The notes under the pieces are model-generated. The model made no database searches and was not told the origin of the DNA. It saw only the letters and a program-made list of their open reading frames with translations. A program made the position numbers and the translations under genes. Source: Branchiostoma belcheri (lineage: Eukaryota > Chordata > Leptocardii > Amphioxiformes > Branchiostomatidae). From it: 64,000 nt of DNA. How positions within the stretch are numbered: the first letter of the stretch is position 1; each line of letters opens with the position of its first letter. Below, in pieces: positions 14,611 through 27,800 of this stretch. Location: contig NW_017802935.1 in assembly GCF_001625305.1 (NCBI RefSeq), forward strand, positions 2,239,140 through 2,303,139, given 5' to 3'.

Positions 14611-14788
14611 CCTGGATGACACGTGACGTCACATCTCCCCTGAGTGATAAACTCATCAACATGCGCTGCCTGACGGGTAAATGTAATTAGTTCACCCAGC
14701 CATGCCCGGGACGTCCAACTCTAGCGCCGTGCCTCTCTAAAAACTTCCCGATCTCAAGTTTTCTCCCGTACCAGCGAGCAGAACTAAC
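14611..14788 (+). promoter_or_regulatory. promoter region with overlapping E-box and CRE
   Basis: CACGTGACGTCAC at 14620-14632 overlaps a perfect E-box (CACGTG) and a perfect palindromic CRE (TGACGTCA, 14624-14631). The region is richer in CpG than the surrounding DNA. A weak TATA-like CTCTAAAAA lies near 14735. The ATG of the signal-peptide exon follows at 14789. CREB/ATF and bHLH binding is inferred from the motifs. Confidence 0.5.
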
Positions 14789-14867
14789 ATGGGGAGGACG
14801 GCGGCAGTTCTGCGGGCCGTGGCGCTAGTTTTGGCGCTGTTTCACTGCCGATCGACCGAGGGAAAAG
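14789..14867 (+). CDS. first coding exon (signal peptide) of a secreted or membrane protein
   Basis: The ATG (context CTAACATGG) opens a 26-codon exon: a basic start (MGRTAAVLRA), a hydrophobic core (VALVLALF) and HCRSTEGK. It ends in phase 1 at a strong donor (AAG|GTAAGA). Phase-1 introns just after a signal peptide are typical of animal extracellular proteins built from shuffled modules. No second exon was found before the window end unless splicing runs beyond 64000. The gene family cannot be named from this piece. The exon at 62070-62145 has the same design and phase and may be an alternative first exon of the same gene. Confidence 0.55.
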
Positions 14868-17800
14868 GTAAGAAATCTGCCTGAAGATTCGGGGTAACAA
14901 CAAGCGTACGTTTGTGTGCGATCCGCCCTGCAGTACCAGTAGGGTACCCAAACTTTCCCGGAGCGATCTTGCAAGGGTTTTGGGTAGGATTTAGCGGATT
15001 CTCTTGTTAGATCTTGTAGGAAATAGTATGCTGAATGTGGCAGAGGGTGGATCGTGGTGGAATTTGTGCAGAAAACGCTACAGTGTGGCCCCTGCACCGG
15101 TTACGTGTAGCGAAGTGTGTCAGGCACACTCCTCTGGGGCATAACCTGAAAGCACAGCCCAAACCTCAGGCGATCTCAGCTCAGATACCGACACGAAATC
15201 AACACAGTCAAAACACCGCTTTCCAGACTCAAGTTTAAAGTCTCAAAGACGCCACCTGAGAGCCTTGTGGTTGGGAAAAGGAAGTTTTCCCAGTCTGACG
15301 CCTCGAAACAGAGCCAGGCCGGTAAAGAGACGTTTCTCTTCCGCAAAGTTGTTTACATGACCATGGGCCGCCTCGAGCTAGTCTGGCTCGATTTTAGCAG
15401 ACAACAAAACTCCCAATTCTACCAGCTGTGGTTAAGAACAACTCAAGGAACAGTTGCAAGACTTAGCAGAGAGACATTTGGGGAACAGTTGCGGGAAACC
15501 ATCGGCTGTGTGGTACTTTACTTATCGAAAATACGGCCAGGCTCAAACAGGAAGTTACTGTTGCTACACCCACCAATTCAAACACACTTAATTCAACCTC
15601 AGTCTTACTTTATACATGGAAGCTTGATTTCTACTTTCGATAAGACGTTCTTTTCAGGAATTTCCTTGTCTAGACAGCCAAATATCTTTCACATCTGTTG
15701 AGAATCGTTCTGAAAGTAGTATATATATATAATTTGAGTGTGATTGTGTGTATTATTATTGTTTTTGCCCTGAATGATTACTAGTATGCAACGTAACGTT
15801 GGTGTTTAAATTGGTGCATACCTTGTTGTTGTAATTGGCAGGATGGTAGATTTTTCTTCGATATAGCACAGCTGGTATTTCAAACCTTGGCAAGTTAGAA
15901 CATTTCGCTGTTTCGCATTTAATGGGGGCCAGGTATCATTTCAAACTTATTTTATGTTATACCTGTTCTTCAAATGATAACAGTTAGAATTTAAATGTGT
16001 TTGATATTGTGTTTGATAAAGGATAAGTAGTGTACCCAAGCATGGTTGCTTTCAGTTAAGTTGCCATCTCTGAATTCTGCGTTGCTAAGAATGAATTTAG
16101 ATTGTTATAAAGTGATTTTGTGGCAGTTCTTGTAACATTTTAAAGTCAACCTTGTGTGGTCTGACTTTTGGCATGTTTTGGCTGGTAAACCACTGAGCAG
16201 GCAAAAACTAACAGGTCCTGATGAAGGAATATGTCATCAGGAGGAAGATTTTGCAACCCTTGAGCACTGGTGTGTTCAGCACATGGTTCCAGTGGTGAGG
16301 TTGATACAGGAGTCCCTTTCAGCAGGCTTACAGCTGTAGCAGCATTCCTGATTTGTTCTGGTGGCGTCAGGCTCCCATCTGACTCTCACTGTCTCCCCAG
16401 GTACCCAACATCTAGTCATTTCTCCAGGCAGTGTTCCATAGTGTTCACCTAGGAGCCTGTATGGGGGCTTTACTGGTGGGTGGGTACGGAAAAAGGGAAT
16501 GAAAAATAGGGAATATCATTGGAATTTCTGTAGCATAGTGCGTAGGTGATGGTGTGTAAAAAACACAACGAGCCAGCCCGAACGGTGGTGGAGTCTTTAT
16601 TGAAATGCACTGGTCCGGAGCGGGTGTGGGATGATTCTTGCGTGTTGTAACACTGAAAAATTGCAAGCTTTTGAGAGGGTGAAACTATTTGGGCTTGTCA
16701 GTGTTGCTTTTACAACATTGTGTGAACTGTGAAGTGAAGGTAATGTGGAACAACAGGTTGAAAATTGTATGGCTTCAATAAAGTGGTACTATGTTGTGTG
16801 TTGAATTGTTGCATAGGCAAAAATATAGTGTGACTGTCATAATGTACTTTGCATATACTGAGGCGACAGATAGGCGACAGACTGAGCTTATACTTTAAAT
16901 TCTGTAATAATTATGATTTTAGGGTCATGGGTAATCATTGATTAGAAAATTAATGGAAAACTGTTCCAGACTTTGTCACACAATTAACAATGAAGCAAAA
17001 CAAACATTAACAGAAAGAAAGCTGACAGGAGTTCTATAAAGGGTTTTTGTTTCAGTTCAAGCTGGTTTTCCTGTTAAAACTTTACTTTCTTGTTGACTTT
17101 CTGGTGGGTTTCCCTTTCCTCTGTCTGTGTTGGTTTTTGAGTTCTGGCGTGGCATGGTGCCTTCCGATTTGAAATTCTGCTGTGCTTACTGGTTAGTTCT
17201 GGCCACTGAAGCATAGAACGGCCAAGGGTATTCAACTACCTGCGTTGAATGGACAGAATTTCAATCACCTAATGCGACACTGTAGTTCTGTTATGTCCGA
17301 AGGTCACGTAATTTCATTATGTGGATGTGTGATGAATAAGAATAAACCAATGGGATCAAACCGTACCTATATTTGACTCCAACAATATTGCTCCCGCAAA
17401 ATGAAAAATGGAATTGCTAGATGATGAATTGTTCAATCAAGGAGACACTTGGAGTCAAAGTCAACCAGGATACGTTTGGCGGCTGTGAAATTTGTAAATA
17501 GCTATATTCTTCTGAACATTTTTTTTGTTGTTCTCCTTTTCTCATCTGCTTTCATAATGATAATGCATTTTCTTTACCATACATGTTCATGTATGTCCCT
17601 AAAGTTTCTAAGTAATCATTTATGATCTTCGGAACCGAAAGCAAAATTGATATGAAATTGAATACAAGAAGTGGTAACAGGAATATTAGGATATGCATGT
17701 GTCTGTTGATATGTGCATATTCTAATAACCAGCAGAAATTATGCTTCGTGCTCTATTGATACATGTATTTGGGGACATCACTAACTGTGACAAGTGATGG

Positions 17801-20428
17801 ATAGGTTGTTGTTAGAGGTGACAGCATGATTGGTGATAGAAGCATGGGTTCGACCTTCATCGTCAAAGTCACACCAACATCACAGAAATGTTCTCCATTA
17901 GCCCCCTGATGCTAACCTTTAATATTTCTCACCTCTTAATCTGTCAGATAATGTTATGACCTGATTTACACATGAAGGAAAAAACCCAGGGTACGAAGAC
18001 TGCATTGGCGTACGATCTAAATGTACATTCTTCACCTACGTCAAAACAGGTTGTTTTACAGAAAAATTCAATTCAAATTCAAATTGTTGTTTTTTTCACA
18101 GATGAAGCAAATTGGATTATTTCTATATTACATTAACATTTTTAGCTCCAAGCTTGCCCTTGTTACTTGTTTTAGTTTTCAAGTATTGCCAAATTTTAGG
18201 CAATGTACTGGTTCAAAATTATAGGTCTTGTACATAGCTGCTACATTAGTCATTGCTGTGCCTAAAATTATATGTTACATAAAAAAGTCTGCATGAAAAA
18301 CACTGAAATTAGCTCCATACATTATAAAACAGGGACTGAGTGGGAGTATGGTATCTTTTGACAGAAACAAACCCCTTAAATATTATGTTCTTAGTATAGC
18401 ATGGGGATCAGATTGGGGAAATAGACTGTAATTTTGTAACATTTAGATATACAATAGCTGAATAGAGTTAACCTGGCAAGGTGAAATGACTCAGGCTTCC
18501 ATAAAAGTTTTGCAATAGTCGCCTACTTGTTCTCTTTAGTATCTACAGAAATATCTCATGTTGTTTCTGTTTAATCTTTTATTCCGTTACCAATCAGGAA
18601 GTAAGAGTATTTACTTTTATACTTTTCTCCTTTCCTATAAAGCACCGCTTGTTTTCTGTGGGTTTTGGGAGGGACTTTCTGCACAGACAGTAACTAAAAC
18701 TGGCAGACAAAGGAAGAGATGCAGACAGGGCAGAAATACAGCCAGACAAATCCAAATCCGACAGTAAAGGTTTCAACGCCGATGGCTATACTCTGTCTCT
18801 AATGATTTATTCATGACATTTTAGGGGCGCATTTTGGTCATATTCTGATAAATCTTCAGGAAACGGGCTTTTTTCTATTTTTTTTCTGCGATATCTTTCC
18901 TACCTATGGCTATAAGTAATGATATGACAAAGAAATATGTCATCCATGCGATATCACGACAAACAAAGTCAAGTCTATGTTGAATAATTCATGACATTCA
19001 AGGACGCTTTCCGGTCTTCTTCTGAACCATCGACATCAATCAGCAATTTTTCTTCTCGTCTAGAATTTTTCTTCATCAGTGATTAAAATATGTGACAAAG
19101 AAATATGCAGACTATGAATACTGTCCAAAAGAAAACAGTGTCAACGGTTAACAAAACAGGGAAACGCGTATGCAAAGTGTGACCTTGTCCGTTCTCCATT
19201 TGGAAAAGTAATACAGAGCAGAGACATTCTTCAGTAGCGGTGGTTGGTCGGGTATGTAACCACACAGGAAGTAAGTACAGTAGTGGGGAGGAATGACTAA
19301 GTCCCAGCTTGTGACTGTGGTGGTCACTCATTGAAACCGGATCCTTTGTGGTGTTGAAATAACTCACACTCACGATGTACAGTACTGTAGTTAGACTGAT
19401 GCGGATCTGTAGTTTTTTTTAATGTAGGAGATAATTTTAGAACAGACGTTATACTAGTATAATATACATATCTATAATTGATGTATGATCACAGAATAGT
19501 TAATATAGTTGTACAGTTTGGCAACTGTGACACATTACAACTGTCAAGCCGTTATCATTGGCATACTTTGATGAAAAACATTGGCATTGTATAATGTTTC
19601 TTTGTCTTTGCCTGTCTTGCCACTTTCAAATTGTACTGCATTTCAATGGGAGGGATATCAATATTATCAAATTGCAGTTAAATGTGAAGGGTTTTTTGTA
19701 GCTTTTGTTTATCTTGTATCTAGGACATTCTGAGCTGTTTAAGAGCTGGATTTGCCAACATCATAATCTTCTAATCTTCCCTCACCCAAGGCCCAATAGG
19801 CAGCCCAACAGGTTGCCTGTTTATTGCCAATATGTGGGTATAGGCTGACCTAGTTATAAACATGTTACTGTCCAAGCTGTTATGAAAGATTTATAAAAGC
19901 AGGGTTATGTAAAATCAAACATTCAAGGCAAGTTTATATAAACACTGAAATGGTATTTTCCTGCAGAAAGCTAAATTAAAGATACTCTTCGATGTAAACT
20001 ATCAACATTTAGAGTGTCAAAATGAAAGAAAATGTTCACTGAACTGTATGAGGTCAAAGTTTAAGCACCTGTACCAACATACCAAGAGACTTGTTTTGAT
20101 GGAAACATGGAAAGTTTCTGCCAAAACTTCAAGTTTCTGTAGAATTGTTTGACAGGAGCAGGACAAGTCAAGGTTGAATCAATGTCAGTACAAGGGCTTA
20201 GGATTTTCTAACCACAGTCAAATATCCTAGAAATGCTAACAAGTAAAGCAAGGTTACAGAGCACTGTGCTGTGTGGTGTGTTCGTCAATAAATCAATAGA
20301 CCTTTGACCACCTATACATACAGAAATTCCCAGCTAATGTGTACATAACAGACTCTACCACACTCTCGGCACAGCTTGCCATAAAGGTTTTATTGGACCT
20401 AGAAATTGCATGTTTTTGGTTTAGTTAG
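14868..20428. other. non-coding stretch, probably the start of a very long intron
   Basis: AT-rich DNA downstream of the donor at 14868. A short TA run lies at about 15717-15732. ORFs here, including 144 codons at 15267-15701, show no domain, codon bias or splice support. No RNA gene or larger repeat is recognised. Confidence 0.55.
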
Positions 20429-20433
20429 CAGTT

Positions 20434-20790
20434 CAGGGTTGGACAAGTTTTCAAAAATCCACTTGCCCTATTGGGCAAGTACATGGACATCTCCACTTGC
20501 CCGAACCAATTTTTCACTTGCCCAAAATAAACGACATTTTTATATGCATTTTCACTACCAGCAAGAAAACTATTTTCATTTTAGAGTTATCAAAATAAGG
20601 TGCCTTGAGACTTAATATAATATCATTATGGCCAAATCATGAGTAATTTTGCTCCAAACACCATAGCGGGTATACTTCGCATCCCAAAAATTTACTTTCA
20701 CAATCGGGCAAGTACAGGGGGATATTCACTTGCCCGAACAGTACTTTTACTTGCCCTGGGCAAGTGGGCAATAGGACTTGTCCAACCCTG
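20434..20790. mobile_element. 357-bp MITE-like element, CAGGG-type TIRs, 5-bp TSD CAGTT
   Basis: The 15-bp termini are perfect: CAGGGTTGGACAAGT at 20434-20448 and ACTTGTCCAACCCTG at 20776-20790. The element is flanked by direct CAGTT repeats (20429-20433 and 20791-20795). The interior is packed with ACTTGCCC/GGGCAAGT motifs, including the palindrome ACTTGCCCTATTGGGCAAGT (20461-20480) and ACTTGCCCTGGGCAAGT (20749-20765). It has no transposase ORF, so it is non-autonomous. Confidence 0.88.
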
Positions 20791-20795
20791 CAGTT

Positions 20796-23700
20796 AGCAA
20801 AGTTTTGAACCTTCAGGAGCCAACTGAAAGTGTATAAATACTAGTAAATCTTACCATCAGTGTCTGTTTTTTTTGTTGGCATGATGTTTTTATTTTGGTA
20901 CATTTTTTGTGGCTTGTGGAGAACATTGTTGTCATTCTTGACTGTGATTTTTTATTTGTGCATAATTCTCCCATGTCTGGTGTTGGAATTGTCTATTGTT
21001 GAGTCATCAAAGTGTACACAAGATGTCCACGTAGCACAAATAGTTTTCTCTTGTCTGGTCAGTCACATCCGGCTAAACTTGGCCTCAAATGAACTTTGCT
21101 ATTTTGTCCTCTATTGTAGTTGTGAATTTTTATGAAATCACAGCAAACAATAGCATTGTTTGGGAAATGTTTACCATACTAGTTGCTATGCTGAGTTTAG
21201 TAAAAAGTGAGGTCTCTTGCTGTGGAATTGTTTTGCATGCTACTTTCATGTCTCATTAGGATTTGTTGCTTTATAATGTGCCGTAGTCTTAACAAATTCT
21301 GCAACCCACTGGGTTAGTGTTGAATAAAAAGCTAGGCCTCCTGCGATGTTGCATGGGACATTAATTTCTGTTATGGCCAGTGTTTCATTCTCTCCGTTCT
21401 CAAATGAGGTCTTACTTTTGTGTGTTTTTTTCCCCATGCCACCCATCGGAATTACCCATTGTCGAGTCATCAAAGGAAGTAGAGAAGAAAGAAATTTCCA
21501 TGAAAATAGTCGCAACACATTCAGGAGCAAAAGCCCGGTGGAAACTTTGTCGGGTGTTTTTGAATGAAAGTTCCCCAAGACGCACTTACAGTGACACAAC
21601 ATCAGAGGAATTTTCCACAATGCCCTGTGCGGGCGTACGGGGATGAAAAGAAAGTAATGTACATGTGAGACTTCTGATCCTGTGTCGCTGTGTATCCTGT
21701 ATTGTTAACGGGCATGACTGTAGGGTAATGGGGTTCTTTCTCAAACACTGGGGAACAAAAATACAGCAATTTACACCAAACAGAAGGGGAATGAAAATTC
21801 ATGAAGGTCAAATCATTGGTGAATAGCAGAGGTCATTGGAGGGAATCTAGCATGTTAGTAGTCTATTGAATTCCCGTTGTGGACAGCTGATGTGTTAAAA
21901 CTTACGCCTTTTGTTTCCATGATAAGCCACAATAAACCTGACTTGAGTCACTTTCTGTCGTAAACCAGTTAGCACGTTGTGTCAGGGTGACAAATGGGAC
22001 ACCTTTAGCTTCTGTCACTTCACTTTATTGGATTGTTGGATTGTTTTCAAGACTGACTGACATATAGAGAGAGATTGTTTACACCAGGGTTTTGTTGTCT
22101 TGAGTTTGTAGTTATACATGTATTAGGAGAGGTCCTAAGAATGTAGTTCTTTCATCTGACCAAGCTTCCCTGAAGAAGGGGAGGGGTATGTGGGAAAGTT
22201 TGGTAGGAGGATTATTGGGCTCGAGGTAGCTAAGTAAGTTAGTACACCAGCTTTTAGGTCCTCTAGTCCATAGAAGCCACTGTATTATCTGTTTGTTTGT
22301 TGGTTTTACTTTGCTATGGACATTTACAGAAATTTGTTTACTGGCTATATATAGAGAGACAGAATAGAAAAGATCACGGGAGGGGGGCAGAATTGATGGT
22401 GTGTTTTTTTGTCCACTTTCTTTGACATTTTTGAGATTTATGTCTGCCACCCTAGGAAGGCTTGGCGACAATTTTTGGTTTACCACTTCTGTGGCTGTCT
22501 GCTGCTCCTCTGGTCAGATGAAAGATTAGGTTTGTACCCACAACTTTCAGGCCAGGTCCCAACAGACAAGTAGGTGGTGCCTCAGGAAGTTACTTGTTCC
22601 TTTCCTGATAAGATAAGAAACTTTTCAACTGTTTGATTTGGAACCTAACGCCCTCTGTTCTTGTCAACCATGATTTTATTAGCATTCAAGTCCATTGATA
22701 GTTTTTCTACTCCAACTGAAGTGCTGATATACTGCTAATAACATTCACCTTGACCTCCTTATTTCAACATTAACAAATTATTGTTGTCAATGTGGAAAAA
22801 GTGTATTTGCAGCATCTAAAATAACTCAACCACTGTATTCTGTGGTATACTAGCATTCTGTACAGTATTTCAGTATTGTGGAAAGATTTGCCCATTTGCC
22901 TTCTATTTTTATATTCTGGGCACCTGAGAAGAACCACTCCCCCAACTATAGTACTTGGCTTACAAAAGAGAAGTCTGTTCTGCTGTTTGTTTGTGGAGGG
23001 AATGAAAAACAACTGTCTGCCCAGTCCTGTCAGTCCTGTCTGCTAGACACCTCTGGGATAGAACAAGTGGGCGTAGGCCATGGCAGGGGAGCCAGGGGGA
23101 CATTTGTGTCCCACATGTGGGGGATTGGGTACTCCTTACCTCTGCCAAGCAGTTTACAGGCCAGCTCTCTTGTGGCTTGGATGACTGTTTTCTTGGCCTA
23201 CACAGGCTAGCTCCTAAGCTCTAGAGCCAACATGCAACCAAGGAAATTTTACTATATTGGCTACTCCCCTGAGCACACTTTGGAATCCAGGCTAGGTCAC
23301 AGGAGTTTACCTGGGAGTTTTCTTGTGACTGATTCACAATTTTGAACTGCCAAAGTTTTGCACCGATGAGTAGGTCAATTATTGGTTGTAGAGGTATGGT
23401 CAAGTATGCATGCATAATTATATAAAGTAAACATTGCGATGTCATCTGCAGACTACAGGTAGTTTTGTACCTGACAGCTGACCTTAAGACTGACTAGAGC
23501 GTGGACTTTGATTCACCTGGCTAAAGTGTGACATGTTGTTCAGGTCAATAATTATCATACAGGCAGCTGATAGGTTGCAAGTCATAACATACCTGCCTGC
23601 ATAGATGGTATGTTATGCCTGGGGTTGTTAAAAAACTGTGAGTGATTGGATTGATATAGAGTCAGATAAAAGTATGCCAAGAGGTTGCGGCAGCCCTCAT

Positions 23701-23961
23701 GTGTGTTTTAGTAGTGTCAGGGCTGTCTCATAAAATTTATCAGTTCTTTGCATTTTGTGCACTGGGCTGGAAAAGCAGCATTGTGATTGACAGTCCTGCC
23801 CTACTGGTCCTGATTTGAATCTTACCTGTCTACCATGTAAACAGAAAGGCACGTAAGAATGATGCAACATATTGGTTGGTTCTTTTGCAGTAAGCAAAAT
23901 GAAGGTACATAAAAAGCTAGTGACTGAGTTGGCAAAATAAGGAATGATTTTACAGAAAACT
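20796..23961. other. non-coding intronic DNA
   Basis: AT-rich sequence with short unsupported ORFs on both strands. No gene, RNA gene or strong repeat was recognised. Confidence 0.5.
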
Positions 23962-24799
23962 AGAGTTCCACGATCTCATACCTTCGCCAAATGATGTTAG
24001 CCTTTATGAGTAAGAAATTATAGATTAATCCCCCTGATTGTGCAAATAGGATCCTATATTTGCATCAATTAATCTGTTGATCATATTCTACACCAGAAGA
24101 CAGTCTTATCTTTATCAAAGAATGCCATTATAGCATTTCCTCATAAATTATGCAAATGAGGTCCTTATTTGAATAAGTTATGTTTAATTATGTTCACCTT
24201 CACATAACTTTCAAATATCCCAAGTATGAAATTCCAGGCAGTTACCATTATGTAAATATAACATTTTCTCATTAATTATGCAAATTAAGTCTTCATTTGC
24301 ATAATCAATATCTGCCTGTATTTCTGCCGTTCTTAATTACATATGTCACGAGCTTGAATAGTCCTATCATGGAATGCAGCTGATTTATAGAATTTCCTCA
24401 TTAATTATGCAAATTACATTAATATATGCATACTTATAATGTTATTATGTTAAGCATCACTTCAGCTACCTACATGCCAAAAATCACGACGATCCATCAA
24501 TCGGTTCTAGAGTTATCCGCCTTTAAATATTTTTCAACTAACGCCCCTGCAGTTCCAGAGCAAGCCGCTAGGGAGGCCAAACTCACATCACTTCTTCCCC
24601 AGCACAAGAGCTACCTACCATCCAAATTTTGTCACCCTAGCATGTCTAGATCACGAGATATCAAAACCGGAAGTTCAGCTGCAGTACCATTACAAGCCGC
24701 TAGGGGGCCCAAAATTTAATCAGTTCCACGTCTCATGAAGACCTGTCCACCTACCAAATATCAAGACAATCCATTTTAGCCTTCTTGAGTTATCGTGCT

Positions 24800-24838
<39 letters not shown>

Positions 24839-24879
24839 ACGAACGCCTACGAAAACATAACCTTCTTGGCGAAGGTAAT
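23962..24879 (+). mobile_element. 0.92-kb non-autonomous element, copy 1, with octamer motifs
   Basis: The ends carry inverted ACCTTCGCCAA (23980-23990) and TTGGCGAAGGT (24866-24876). The outer flank AGAGTTCC(A/G)CGATCTCAT is also shared with the reverse copy at 47284-48216. The interior has AT-rich subrepeats with perfect ATGCAAAT octamers (24150, 24278, 24295 reverse, 24407), then subrepeats ending in 'gagttatc', then an AC run at 24801-24840. A 97-codon ORF at 24426-24719 has a partly conserved counterpart in the other copy because the DNA is homologous. No transposase domain is seen. Confidence 0.85.
24801..24840. repeat. AC dinucleotide microsatellite
   Basis: About 18 AC units interrupted by one G, inside the mobile element near its right end. 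The reverse copy has the matching GT run at about 47320-47368. Confidence 0.95.
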
Positions 24880-27800
24880 TATGGCAACATGTGAAAATAA
24901 CTTCAGTTTGAATCTGTAGCAATCTGTGATATTTTGAAGCCAATGATTCTGAGATTTAGGTAATTTAATTATTGTGGTGTAAGGTGCATTGCGGTGAGTA
25001 TTATTAGAGTAGTGGGAAACATGTAATACTCTCTGTCTGCCCCTCTCATTCTCTTCTGTTGAACTTCAAGTGTAATTTAAAATTATTGAGACTGGGTGCC
25101 GCTTCGCTACATGACTAAGTACACTGGGTCATCCCAACTCTTCTCTGTAATTGTGTTGGATTCTTGCTTAATACCTAATAAGGTGCAGATGTCAGGTTCA
25201 AAATGAATCAGATACACGAATATTGTGCTTGTTAGAAGTAATTCTTCAGCAAGTAAAAGACTTTCTCCCATCTGTGTTCAACTATCTGTGCCCTCTGCCA
25301 CCTCACCAATGCTTTCTTCCAGTGAGTTTGATTGAATATGACCAGGAGTATTTTTAATCCTTGTAAAAGTGTTTAAGATTACATATCTTATATCTTTCAT
25401 GTACATTTACTCAAAGGCTGATGTATTGGGTGATAAACAGTGGAGGCAGTTGATAGATTGTGTTTCATGATTTTTACATTCCCAACCAAAATTGCTTCCT
25501 GGGATGTACTAATAGAGGTTAGGAACTAGGTTATGTTGGTAGTTTATTTGTACCATATAAGAAAACAGAGTTGAGTCTGTGATGTCCCTCTGAGGACAGT
25601 GAATGATGACAAGTTTTATGTGTCTGCTTGACCCTTTGGAAACTCTATCTGTTTCTAACCAGGCAGAACCAGACTCTGCCTTTGGTTGTAAACTGGACAC
25701 ATTGGTTTGATAGGACTGTTCCACTGAAGAAAGTTGGAGGGGTGGTCAGATCAGTTGTGAAAGATTCAAACTACCGTAGTCACAAATAGCATCAATCAAT
25801 TGATGAAGTCCTTTATCTGCTCTGACAGTGATAGATGTTTTTATCAAGAAGTTTACAGAAATGGATAACATTTTAGCACACCAACCCCACTGCCACCACA
25901 AGCCAAATGACCTATAAACAGTAAATATCTGAAATCATTGTAAAATGATTCAGACAAGAAACATCACAGAATTAACAAACATTTCTCCCATCTTGAGCAA
26001 ACTATCTCAGAATACCCCATTAATAGAACATGTTAGATACTTCTTGCATGATTAAGATTAAACTTTTGAGCATCATGACTGTCAACTGCAATGCACTGCA
26101 AAATTTAGCTAAGCGAAGACTGGTACCAACAAATGCAGTATCAAGTAAAGACTTTGTTAGAAAAGATCAGAAGACACCACCGATAGTGGATACCATGATT
26201 GACTTAGTTTGGGTTTTCTCGACCATAATTTACTGAAAGGAACCAAAGAAATATGTGAACAATCCCTCTGGAATTCTATGTATGGTGCCTAGGATGGATC
26301 CATGCCAGCCCCATACCTACCCCATACCCCCTTCTGTTACACAAATTCCCACACAAATTGTGGACATAGCCTGGAGTATTGGATCACTCTAATTAAATCA
26401 GGCTGCCTTTCTTACTCCATGGTTACATGTTGAGTGGATCAGTATGACTGATACTAGTGGTAGTTTGGTGGCAATGTGTCTCACAACCTCAAACATTTAC
26501 TGATATACTGACTGAAGTTGTTTGCTTGTTGTTGTTTTCTACAACTATGCGGTTGGGTATTTACGGCCATAGTGTGATCTAGAGGCTGCAAGAATCATAA
26601 AAGCACAGACTGAAATTCACACAAATTATTTGTGTAATGTATAGAAGGAAATGTAACTAGGTTAACATAACTTGGATAACTTCAAAAGTACTGGTAGATC
26701 AGTTGTAAAATCTGTAGCTGCTGCACAACCACTTGTTATATACAGACTGTAAATTCTTGTGGCACACCCAGAATTCCAAACCAGCATGCCACATGTCATG
26801 TATGTAGGACACACATTTCTGTAATGAGTGAAAAATTATGGTCGGAAGAAGCTGTCAGTCTCACTGAAGGATGGGAGGAGTCTAATTGGATCAAGGGAGG
26901 GGGCCAACCTGCTTTCAATAAGGTCCTAGGCTAGGATAAGTAATGATAGCAGGCAGGTGGCCTAGTAGTAACTTTTCTACAGCCCAAGTTGTCATACTTA
27001 TACTGTGCAAAGACTTGAAGGACAATCCCTCATGCGAAAAACATTGCATCCTAAAATTTAATTTAGTTCCAACATGAAATGTACATGTCTATGTACTAGT
27101 ATTATCTTTCATGTGAAACCTGAATTCTTATTGCAGTTTCAGGCTCTATACATGCATATATATCAACACAGGTTGCCAAAGGCTTTGTATACCGCTATCC
27201 ATGCATCATCCTCCCACCCTAGCTTTAGCACTGCTCTTACTCCTAAAGTGAAATATCTCTGTCTAAAGCCTTGATGTCTGACATGATGTATGTGTCTCTT
27301 TGCTGGGGCAATCAGCTCCTGATGCAGGCACTTTAGACCAGCCTGTTTACATAGATTGTATAAATGCGGAGCAAATTGTGCATGAAGGCCCTGTGTCAGA
27401 AATGTGACCAGAATGACTTTCCCTGGGTAGATTTGGTAAAGTTTGACTCAGAATATTATCGAAGAAAGAAATAGTAAGGAATAGCAATAAGGAATGCTGT
27501 AATATGGTCAAGGGTTTCAATGTAATTTTGATTGTGGTTAATGGTCAATTATACTAACATCTTCTGAGCATTAATTCTTGAAATGTTTTGATACATTTCT
27601 CAAATATCTCATTCAAAAGTAAAACTGCTAAAGTGAGGTAACGTAAACTTGAGTTATCAAAATCTCAAACGCATCATGTACTTTGGCAATATAGAAAGTT
27701 TATGGTCAGTGGTAAAAGACTGTTATCCTGTTTTATTTGAAATCACACATACTAACAGCATCCCATGGTGTAACCCTACATCATGTTCAACTGCAATTAT

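Noticed and set aside
15267..15701. 144-codon plus-strand ORF
   Set aside because: No domain, no splice support and composition like flanking non-coding DNA.
24426..24719. ORF conserved at protein level with 47515-47745 (minus)
   Set aside because: Both lie in copies of the same repeat element. Similarity is explained by DNA homology, the frame is not kept over the full length, and no transposase motif is seen.
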